Positions 24,161-36,100 of a DNA stretch of 64,000 nucleotides are shown here, piece by piece. Under the pieces are notes generated by a model. That model made no database searches. It had not been told where the DNA came from and saw only the letters and a program-made list of their open reading frames with translations. A program made the position numbers and the translations under genes. This DNA comes from Chrysaora quinquecirrha (Eukaryota > Cnidaria > Scyphozoa > Semaeostomeae > Pelagiidae). The first letter of the stretch is position 1. Each line of letters begins with the position of its first letter. The stretch spans positions 274,420 through 338,419 of the forward strand of contig JACTAT010000041.1 in assembly GCA_014526335.1 (NCBI GenBank), in the 5' to 3' direction.

Positions 24161-27100
24161 CTAAAAAGGAGACAAAAGAGCAAATATTAGTTTCTGAAAC
24201 AATATCATAGAATTAGCTAAGATGTCCAAATTTTAGGGCTCGTATCAGAAGTGGGAAGAACATTTAAAATTGAATATAAATCGTGACAAATTTGGCCCTA
24301 GTGTAACATATAATTCTTTACAAATAAAAACATCTATACATCAGTAATTACTAAATGCGAATACGGCAGCTGACAAAGCAAGCACGAAAACAAGCATACA
24401 TGACAACATGGTATTTGTTAATGACAACAAAACATAGATGGAAACAAGCTACCCTAGTTACTGTAAATGGCTTAAAATGACCAGGAACACGTTCAAATAT
24501 TTCATCCTTGCAACTGCACTGTTATATGTGTAAAGATGATATTTAAGAGTAAACTTCTCTATTCTTGGGAAAATAAATTCAGCGTAGAGATTTCAAGCAG
24601 ATTCCCAATCCAATCACTCAATATGACTGTTAACATGGACTCAGCTGGTCAACAAAATTAAAAAAAATGAAGGTTGCGAAAGACGTTGGAATCTATAGAT
24701 TAAGTCCGAAATAAGCAGTATTCATTCAGTCAAAAGGACTCTGATTCAAAAGCTGGAAGACTCTTACTAGCTAGCGTTTGGAATATTTTTTATTTCAATA
24801 TTATGCAGTTATTGAACGATTGCGAGGTCAATGCTGGAAAATATTCGGACCGAAGCATGACGTACGGACCGAACGTTATTCGTACAAGAAGCTGAGGTCA
24901 AAATATTTTCCTGCATTGACCGAGCAGTCGTTCAATAAAGGCTTTATTATATGGTGTTAAAAACAATATTGAATATTTTCGAACTTTGTTGGAGAATGTT
25001 TACCCAAGAAACATCATTTTTCAGTATTTCATTTTCCCATCTCAATCTCTCGCACTTCGTCAATGGGAAATTATGTGGCTATATCACGTGGTTATAACAA
25101 CGCCGGTCAATACGGCTTGTACAGACCAGGGAGCGCGAAGCGCGGGAGGCGAAACGCCCAGTGGACAGTTTTCTTATGTGTGATGCAGAGGACTGGGTCG
25201 GGGCGGAAAACTAGAATAGAAATCGCGAATGGCGTCTTGCGTTCTTCGTGTTCTGCCACATTTTGCGTACTGAATCAAAAAGGTTTAAAATTCAAATTCA
25301 TGTTGCATTCATTTAAAAAAACCTTAGAAATTAATAGACTGTCTCTCTCTGATAACCGTATGTCGGTTTTTTATTATAACGTTCTTTGTTTGTGAGTATT
25401 TTGATTACTTTTTGCACAGTATCTTTGATATAAATACAAAAACAACAAGATACAAAGACAAGGCCAGAGTCCACAAGAAACGATTCAGATGTCTTCCTCT
25501 CTCAATATCTCGCAAGCGGCAAAATATGGCAAAAAAAGTTTTAACACATAGACTGACCATGCATGAGGTAACATTTTTATGCTGAAAGCGCAAACATTCT
25601 TTAACATTCCTGAGAGAAAATTGAAAGCCGCCTGCAGCTAAGAGTTTTGTTGTAGCTTAGGCCAACGTCTCACCGTCGTACTAAAAGGGCTATAATTCGA
25701 ATAAATATAGTTTTACAATTGTTAAACTTGCACAAAAATCAAAAGAAAAGCATAATAAACCTAATACAAACAGTCAAAAAACTTACATATCCCAGATCTA
25801 AAGTGAAAACAGTAATAACAAAATATCACTCTTCAATTTTACAGGGTCAAAAATTTCACGACACAGCTCGATTTCGCCTCGAAGCGCAATTCGAATTTTG
25901 CATCACACATCAGAAAACCGCATTTCATTGGTCGTTTCGCCTCCCGCGCTTCGCGCTCCCTGATACAGACCGGTGAAGAATTAATCAGATTGCGCCGTTA
26001 AAGGTTCGAACAGCCGTATTTTCGAACCCCATATAATAATTACTGATAAAGAAGGATTTGAAGTGCTGCATTTGATATTAAAGGATAAAGAAGATGAAGG
26101 CAATGAAGAGTCGCATCTAAAAATGAAGCAAATGTGTATTTTTACCTGATAGCCTTCCCCCTGTGATGCTTGTCGTGCTGTTCGTTTTGTACTTGACCTA
26201 AACGAAAAATACGAAATTTATTTTCAAGTCAACTCTAAAGTCTGCTACTAAAGAAACAACCACCATCTTGATGTTGGCATATGAAGAACGGTGGCTCTAG
26301 TCACGAGAGTAAATTTCTATGTCACCGAAATAACTATAGAGCTGAAGACACGATCCAGAAGGAAAAAAATACATCTTTCAAGACGTAAATATGGATATTG
26401 AATGGCACTGGAGAAGGTAAGTTAAGTTTGAATTTGAATTACGTAATCGTATGCAATGAAAAATTCTAAAGGATATTTTTGTTTGCGTCATGTGACCTTA
26501 AGCCAGTATTGTCGACCCACTATGCGATAGAACTAACGCCGGCTAGTTGCAACTGCTAACCTATGTCAACATGACAACAAATTGCCAGAATTTATAGGAT
26601 ACAGTTGATCGCGGTCGCAGGAGTGTTTGGATCGAGAAGAAGAAGATACCCAATTTTCTTAAACTGTGCGCCCACTAGTTGCCATCAAAAAGTAAACTAA
26701 CTACCAACAAATTGCCAGAGCGCTCATACGGTCCGATCAGTGGTGATAAATTAGTTCCAAAAAGCCACGGATTAGCAGTTACTTCTGACTGCGCGCGATG
26801 TCAACGTAAGCCTGGCTTAGCGTTCACTGTTCAGAGATAACGTATCAAAGCACGCAGGGCATAGCAAAGGCATAGGGACGATGTGACACTGTAAAGAATG
26901 AACAAGACAAAGAACCCGAGGGTACAGGCTACGGTAAAATAGCTTTAAGAATTACTTGCCTAGCAGAAGACTTTGAGCCATTGCCTTGACTGAGGTCAGA
27001 GTTGCCTCGGTTTCCACTAAATGTTGAGCTTCTCACTTCAGAATTACGTGTCACGCCACTTCCAGTATATCGAGTTGACCTTCGCAATGCAGCAGATCCA

Positions 27101-30100
27101 TGTTCACCCGGAGCATCTCCTGGACCCTGTTTAAATTAAAAAAGATTCATTCGCAGATTACATCATTTTCAAGGTACCAAACTATCTATCAAAATGTCAA
27201 AGCATTCAAATATTTAAAGCTAACCAGTATTGTTACAGCCTACTAAAGACTACAAGTTGGCAGGTGTATGGTAGAGGAACATTTGAACACAGGACCACTG
27301 TACAGTAAAATCTCGAATAAGGTTCAGTCGGGAATTATTTGCAAAAAAGATTTTGCGGTTAGGGCTTATTTGAGAAAAGGCTTATTCATGGGAGGGGTAA
27401 GAGTTGGCTTATTAAAAAGTTCAGTAGTTCCAATGTATTTTCGGCAGAATAAAGGAGAGAAAAAAGATTACATATCTGTATTATTTATAATCAATAATTG
27501 GCTGCTTGGTTGAGTTGATAGAAAAACGACAACTAGCTTTCTCAGTAATTCAATCATTTGAAAGCTGCATCATAAACCTTGGATACTGCATTAAAAGGCC
27601 TCCGAATTGTTATCTACTAGGCATTTTCGAGGGGTCCTATTCGGAGTTGGGGGCTTATGAGAGGATTTACTGTATCTATCTATTATTCTATAAAGCATCA
27701 TCAGTTGAAAAGCCAAGTCACTTCGTTTTCTGTACAAAAACTGAATTTGTTTACTCGCATTGTATTTTCCACAGGACATTACGTCTGAATAAGATTAAGT
27801 TAATGATGAACTGTTTAAAGTCACGGAGTTTCAAACTATTTCAAAATATAAAAAACTCGAAATGTAGCCAGACTTTTAAACAGAAAGTTTGTCATTCGCG
27901 AATTGAACATAAAGAAGATCCATTCTAAATAAAAATGATGAATTCAAAATAATATTAACATAAAATAAAAATAGAAATAATAGTATTATTACCTTCATTC
28001 TAATGTTCTCTACGATATCTTTTGCCGGTCTGAGATTAGCTTTTGATAGATGCTTTTCAAGAAGTTTGTCAAGATCAGCATGGTTTATCATCAAATGTAA
28101 GATACATCGACCATAATACCTTAAACAAGAAAATAAGTCAATTAAATTTGATTCACTATTCGAATCAGTAAGCTACAGTTGTATTGAATGACTGGATTGG
28201 GAATCGGCTTGTCGCTGTCTCATAGCTGTCCTACCAAGTAAAATGATTGTTTTCCTCCAGAAAAAAGCGCCCCTTTGTTGAAGAATCATACGTTTGTTAT
28301 ATCAAAATTGTATTTAGAGACAAAACTTAGGCTAGGGCAATTTTAGCCGTCGCAATTTCTAAAAGGTTTCCGCGGTTTTCTCGTCCTCCTGATGTATTAC
28401 TGACCAATTCGACATTTCCTAAAATAGGACCTGGGTTTAATCATGCACAATGAAACCCGTGTTAATATCTGCCATAAATAAAGGCTGCTAGAAAAAGCAC
28501 TTCCAAAAACCCAAATACGAAAAATACCTGCAGTTTATAAGTTACTGGACGGAACGTTCGCCTGACTGATAGACTAAGAGGCTGTAGCAGTTATAAAAGA
28601 AGGCGTTTAATTCGGTAAACAGCCATTGGAGATAAAAAAAAGAAAACATATACCTTGTTTCTTGATTTCCATCCACTGCAAACTGAGCAGCAACCGGAAG
28701 TATTCTTTCTGTGACATCTTTACTACCACTAAGAAGTTTCGTTGCTCCCATTTTCTCAGCGATTCGAGAGAGAAACCTTGCACACATTTTGCGAACTTGA
28801 GCATTCTTATGCCTGAAAATAAAATTTGCATACCTTTTATGCCATTATGTCATTCTGTATGGTGCAAAACACGCTACACATTTCCATACATAGCCACGGT
28901 CGACGGGAGGTAGTGTGGTCCCTGGGGTAATGGAGTTGTATGAGACCTTTAGGAGGTTTTTTGGAGGACGCATTAAGAAAATTTCATTTTGCAGGCCTCC
29001 TCGGAGTCCGTGTCCCAGAATTTTAACCCAGGCGGACCCCTCTCAGCAGTATACTGTGCCTGGCTAAATTCATAATCAAGAGATAAAAATAAACTGAGTG
29101 TCAAACGTGATGTTGGCTCGCCCAACAGGGCGGCCACAACGTCCAACAAATTGGGCAATGTCGGGTGAAATATTGGCTACGTTTTAGCTTTACGGAAACT
29201 TAAAATCTCGTAAAGATCTACATAAATCTTCACACAAAACTCAAAATTCAGCAATGCTAATTCTGGACAACCGAGGCAAAAAGCCTTACCCTGCTCCACC
29301 GTTGATGAAAGCTCCCATGGCCTTGACTGAATTAACATGACTGACAATTGAAGTTAACGACTGTTCAACATCTTGTTTTATAAAAGCATTTGATTCTCCT
29401 GATTTGCTCAATAAAGTATTCACGGTCAAATCAAGTTCCTGAATATGAAAGGAAATGACACACTTGAGCATATTCAATTACGCAAAATATATTTCAAAAA
29501 TGGATTTTAATCTATTGATTCAGGCACATAGTTCAACGATAAATAAGATCTCCAGCAGCCTCATTGCTTGAGAAAACGCAATACAAATAGCACTTGTCTG
29601 CTAACTTCTATATATTTGACCACACCTTTCAATGATCATTTTCAGCGTTGCCATAAAAAATATATTTGACTTAAAGCTCTTTTTCCTGTAGTTTTAGTAG
29701 CAAAGTATGATATCAGAAATGACTGGAACAATACCATATAATTCATAGCAGCTGTAGTGCAAATTCACAGAAATGGCAAAGATTTTAAATAATGTGTGGA
29801 ATGGGATTCTCTCTTTTCTGCTGTATTCTTTAAGGAATATTTGTTGCTTGTGTTGATAGCTCCTTGGCTGCAGAGAAACACGAAAGCATTGCCGTTGCCA
29901 TTAGGTTAACATCAAACAGGCACATCGAATGCTCTTTCCTTGATTAGTCTTATAAATATACTTCCATCAAGGCACAAAAATTCCACAGCACTCAGCATTA
30001 AAAAGGAGGAAGTAAATTAAGACATCATATTTCCATCCGAAATAAGGTTAAAAGTTAAAATAGTAAAAAATTCGGAGTTTCTTGCTCACGCTTTGATCAT

Positions 30101-33100
30101 GTGTACAAAAACACCTGATTTTTTTACACCTGATGACTGCGTGAGCAAGAAACTCCGAGTAGTGTACTGTTTTAACTTCTAAATTTTTATCAGATGGAAA
30201 TATAATATTTCAATTTAGTTTTATAACAACCCCAACAGTTCCTGCTTCAAGTTAGATTATGACCAACATATGATTATCATTGAACACAATCTGATTGCGT
30301 CCTATTGTGTTAGAACAAGCATAAATTACACAATTGGTCTGTCTTACCGGTTCCATGGGCTTTGGGAGGTACATTACAATGTCACCTAAGCAAGTCATAG
30401 CAGTTCTTGACACTTGTGAACGAAGATTTCGAACCTGCAACAAAAACAGAAAATAAAAAGATACTAATTGTGAATAAAAAGTTCATATGCAGATGTTTAC
30501 CCAGAGGAGGTACTATATTTATGTTTTTGATATTCAATATAGCAAGATTTTTAGTATCTTCTAAGTTTTAGCATGTCTCAAATTTTTGCCCTCTCTTGTC
30601 TAACTGGTACATTTATCACACATAATTCAATTATCTGTATGTTATCGAAAGACAATAGTCTATTTACAGATTGCCCAGTCTTCTGGCCGACGTCATTTAT
30701 ATCGGTAGATTCACTTTAAGTCAAACTGGTTGTATGGACTAGGCCTGGTAGGACATGGTTGACAAACGTATGCAGTTAATATTTAATTGCATATTTACTT
30801 CAGCAGTAACAGCCAGACAAACAGAATGAATCTGTGCAGCTAAAACATCTGGATGATGCATTGCCAAACGTCGAAATGATTGCAAACCAGAGCACTTTGT
30901 TTCCCTGAAACGAATTAAGACTATCAACAACAAGGAGATGGTAGGACATGTCACATAAGCCCCGCTCGATGGAGCAGGAACAATAACGCAAAGCAGAGAC
31001 AGTTACAGTACGAAAACGAACAGAGGTTGGGTCTACGGGAAACTATAAGGGCCTCTTAATACCTCGAATGAGGTAATATAGCTAAAAGTGCAAATAGTGA
31101 ATATTTCGGAAAACGTTTGGATTCCCCAAACTGTTCGTCCATGATGGATACGCTCGAGCAGGGAGATTAAGTGGAGAGTGAGTAACTTATTCAATGTTTT
31201 CGAGCGTTTGCAAGCGAATTTAGGTAGCATATACAAAGAATGGGTTAAGTTTGGGCATGCATGTACACAATGCTTGAAATTTGTATAAACTTGTCATTTG
31301 AAGCTTGGATGCGCTACATTTAAACTTGAATTAACTAAAGAGGAGCTAAAGCAGTTAAATGTGCCTACAACCAGTGTCAGATTAGACTAAGCAGCAAATA
31401 CATTGTAGAAAGGTCTTTCAGCATTTCGACATAAATTAGCGAAAACTATTGCCTTTGATTTATTAGCCAAAGACCAACAAGGATCAGAACTTTAGAATAA
31501 AAAATTTTAAATCATCGGAGTTGATATAATAAACTTGTTTTTCCAGAAATCAAAGCTTTAAATCCAATTTAGTTGAATTTCAAGCCGTTCAAGAAACCAG
31601 TTTTCCAAACCCATGCTTTTGAATGTTATGAAAAGAACTAAATAGATTAAGAAATGACTGTTTTCTCTTATAATCTGAACGACATATCTTGACGTCGGTG
31701 TACATATTTCCATAAAAAGCTTAAGTCAAGCTCCAATAATGAACGTTCTTTAGACATTGTCAAAAATAAAAACTGTTTAAACCAGCTTAACATTAGCGTT
31801 AACACATGAGAAACATCACTGCAATAATGCTATTACAGTGTAAAGCGAAGTCAGAACCAAATCAACCTCTTAACTTCTTAATAGAAAATATCTTTCAAAT
31901 AGTTTTTTTTATCTGAGTATTCAGTAAAAGGCCGAATAGTTAATTGGGAAAGTGAGTACTGGCTGCATACAAAATAATACACCTTTCCATCATTAATCTT
32001 GCTAGCACCCAATACCTCTCCAGCACACACAATTTTGAAACAATATAACAACGGTTAATACAGCATAATTTCCCAAATAGGTTTTTAGTCACTTATTAGA
32101 TGAAGCTATCCATCTGTAGATGATAGCAAGCGGCCTCAAGAAGCACTCATTCGTTCACTCGTTCATTCGTTCACTCGTTCCATCTAGTTTACTAACAAAC
32201 GTTCTTACCAGTCCTCTGAATTGGCTGCCACTTGTCGAAAAGCATCTTTAACAGCTTGATCTGGGTTATTGTACGGATTTAATTGATCTTGTAAAATGTC
32301 TCCCTCGGTGCTTGCACGCTTGACGCCATTTGCTGAATCTACTTGATCGGAAACAACTGATCCAGAAAGGGCACGCCTGGAAAGAGAAGAAAAAATTTTA
32401 GTCCATGTAGTGCCATTGGAAGTGACCAAGCAAGTGTACAGGATATAAATGTTAATTTATGAAAATTTATGAAAATTGTCTTGAAAAAATGCCTATACGT
32501 GTTGATGCGAATGCATGCAAAAGAGACGAAAATGTTGACCATCTTCATCGAAAATTGTCTTAATGTGATATTCTCACAGCGTTAAGCGTAGGAAAATTCC
32601 TAAGCATTAGGCCCTGGCCAAAAGATCACATTGTTTGATCAACATTTGAGATTTGCTTGTCCAAAAACATTGCTCCTCCAACATTTTTGTTTGCATCAAG
32701 CAAGTTTTTCAAAAAAAGACATCAAGCCACAAAAATTTTGTTACTGTTGCTTGTCAAGTGATGTTGTTGGACGTGACCAAACGGTGAAAAAAATTGTTGT
32801 AAAGCAAATTTAAATGTTGGACCAACAATGTTTGATCGTTAAACTACCGGGAAACGGCCCAGAAATTGATCGCCTTCAATAATAATTGTTCGAAACTTAC
32901 AAAATTAAAGGAAAACAAAAAATGTGTCGGAAATTGAGAGAATGTGCTTTCTGTTAAAAAAGAATGGGGGGAATTCTACTGACTCAGAGCTACATATTTA
33001 ATTTTACGATTAGCTAAACCGCCGCACAAAAAAATAGATGTCAAATTTGAATAAAGGCCAAAATTTGGCCAGATTTTAAGTTCTGGCTAAATTAATTTTT

Positions 33101-36100
33101 TCAGGCCAAACTGTTTCTAACAAGGCCAAATTTGAGAAATTTGACCAAAAAGGTCAAAATACAAACCCTGTCCATACATATTTCGTTAAATAGATAGGTG
33201 ATTTTCTGATATTTGTGGGCAATAAGCCTTGTCAAATTTAAAACAATGCAAGCATGTAATTTCGTCAGAACGCAAACAGTAAAGAAAGGAGACAGGAAAA
33301 AGAATTTTATAAAAAAACACAGAGATAAAATATAAACACAATATAAAAGAGGTACGATTCTTACCCATTGTGTAATTTTCTCTTGACTTTCGGTGAATGA
33401 CTCGGAGGAGGTTTAGCTGTGAGAAGAATTCATTAATCAATGACTTTGCAGCAAATACGACAACAGATATACTGGCAAAAAGATCAAGAAGTGACAAAGA
33501 ATAGCCAGAATTGACATGTTTTCATAGGACGAAAATACCCATAACAGTGGATTGGGGCGAATACTAGGTGTTAAATGGTGTAGTGTCTATCTGACTTTGA
33601 GAGTGCACCATCTGGACTTTTACAGCAGTAAGACCCATCAAAAAAACAAAATCAGACGTGAATCACTTGACCAGAATAGTCCTTATAACTCAAGCCAATC
33701 TCATCGGCATTTGTTATTTGGTCTCAAACATCGCTGAGTTAAGGTAAAATGGTGTGCTAAGCGCCAGTCGCTAGGATCTCAGAAGTAGGCGAACTAAACG
33801 AGACCTCGACCCTGGCTGTGACGCTAACGTGGCTGGGGCTCGAAACGCGACCTAACAGAGCTCTTAACACCACCAGCTAGCGCTATTTGCTAAGCTTCGA
33901 AATTCTAGGATTTTGAAGAGGATTTCACTGAATGCGACGCTGATACTAGATTATATGTATTGCCGATGATTACAAAAAGTAGAAAAAACGATTGGGTTGC
34001 AATTAATCTTCAGGAACTATTTTACAGTCGTTTGCCAGATAAACGTCATTTCTTACGAGCATCCAGGTGTCACTCACTGACAGCGACCAATGAAAGTGTT
34101 GCTTCTCAAGTTTTTTCCACTAATTGTTGCTTTTCCTGTTCCATTGATCATAATGAGAACGGCATTAAATAAATCACTTACCGTAATTATTATTAGCATC
34201 ATCATCACCAGTATGATTTAGATACTGAGATTTTCTATCACAAGAACCAAAGTTTACTTCAAATGCTGCTAATTGTTGATTCTGATCCTTTTGTTTATCA
34301 TTCTCGATTGAATCTTGCATAATCTTCATTTTTTGTCTCCTTTCCTCTTCTTCTTTTTCTTTAGCTTCAATTTCTTGCATCATTTGTTGTTCTTTCAATC
34401 TTTTTAGTTCTGCCTTCTTCCTCCTTGCTTCTTTTAACTCAGCTTCAGCTTTCCTTCGCTTTTCTTCTTCAATTTGAAACCGAAGTTCCTCTTCCTTCTG
34501 CTTCCTAATCTCTTCTTCTTCCTTCTGCTTTCTGAACTCCTCTTCCCTCCTTAGTTTCCTCTCATCTTCTTCTCTTTTCATATCTTCCTTCATCTTCCTT
34601 ATTTCTTCTTGTCTTTTTTCTTCAATTTTAATCATGTCTTCTAACTCCTTCATACGCTCTTCCCTTCTAGACATCTCTTTTTTCCTCATTTGTTCTTCCG
34701 CTCTCCTCATTTCATCATCATCTAACTTAGCCTGCTCTTCTCTTTTAAGCCTTAGCTCTTCTTTTCGTTTGGCCTCTTCTTCAAGTTTCTTTCTTTCAAT
34801 CTCTTCTTTCTTTTTGCGTTCTTCTGCTTTTATCAACTCTTCCAGTCGCTTCATCTCTGACATTGTTTGCTCAAGCTGGGCCTTTTTCCTTTCTTCAGCT
34901 TCAGCAGCCTCTTTCTCGATTCTCCGCCTCTCTTCAGCTTCTTTCTCGCGCATTTTTATAACGGCAAGCTCACGTTTCTTTACCTCCTCGCTTCTACGTT
35001 TTTGAACTCTTTCTAGAGCTGACTTTGACAAACCAGAATACGACTTATTCCAATTGTCAGAAGATTCACTACTGGAAACGTTATTAGCAACAGTCTGCGC
35101 CGGAGCCTCTATTGAATCCTCAATGTTATCTTCGGTAAAAGTTGAATTTAGGCCAACTTTTGCCGAACCATCTTCTTTTTTCTGTTGTTTTTTCGTGCCA
35201 TCTCCCAAGGATAAATCAGTTAACTTGTCCGATAAATCAAATTGTTGCTTCGAAGCATAGATTTCTTGATTTGCAGTAATTACGTCCTCCTCGTCTTGGG
35301 GATTTTCTCTTGGGCTAAGACTCCCACTTGTATCAGAAGAAAGGTTTTCTGAAGCTTTTATTCTGCTTTTCGATTTGCGAGCTGATGGACTTCTGGCGAT
35401 TCTAGGTCTTGATTCGAATGGGGATGAAAATGCAGACTTTGGCCTAAAAAAATAAATGCTTTGCAAAAAACCGGGAATTCTAAGTCCTATAAAGTTAATT
35501 AACTGAAAAGTTTGCCGAAAAATCACTTCTCTGGTCTAACGTGAATATACGATTGCTGTAAGATAAAAAGTAAGTTCTTAGATTTTTCCGCTTTTCTTTG
35601 CAATCTACACTGTATACCTAATAAGCCTGGTTTCACATATAGACGTTGAAGGTCGTTGACAATCTTGAGCAGTGCAAGCCATGGCTGATGGCTATAGATT
35701 TCTACAACAACATGAGTTTGTAGCCGTTGATGGTCATTGAGGCTTATTTGCTTCAATTATTTGACATATATGACAAAACAAAATGGGAGTAAGTTTCGGT
35801 CTTTCAGGGTCACCGAGGGTTGCCGAGCGAGAATGATTTCCAGTCTTCGATGGTCTTTAACGGTTGCTGAAGACTTTGTCTAATTGTTCCACAAAGTCGC
35901 TATTGGTACTCTAAGGTGCCAAATAAATGGGGGGTCTTAATAAATGGGGGGGGTGGGGAATTTTATACACTACACTACCTAAGACACAAAACTATTTCCA
36001 TTATACACTACACTACCTATGATTACACTACTGAGTGCAAACATTTTGTACACTACTGTGTTTTTTCTGAGTTATTTCATCAAAAATAAGATTTATGAAG

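Noticed and set aside
34634..35260. Long plus-strand frames with Ser/Leu-rich translation
   Set aside because: They are the antisense shadow of the E/K/R-rich TOGARAM1 exon 6; no splice signals or domain.
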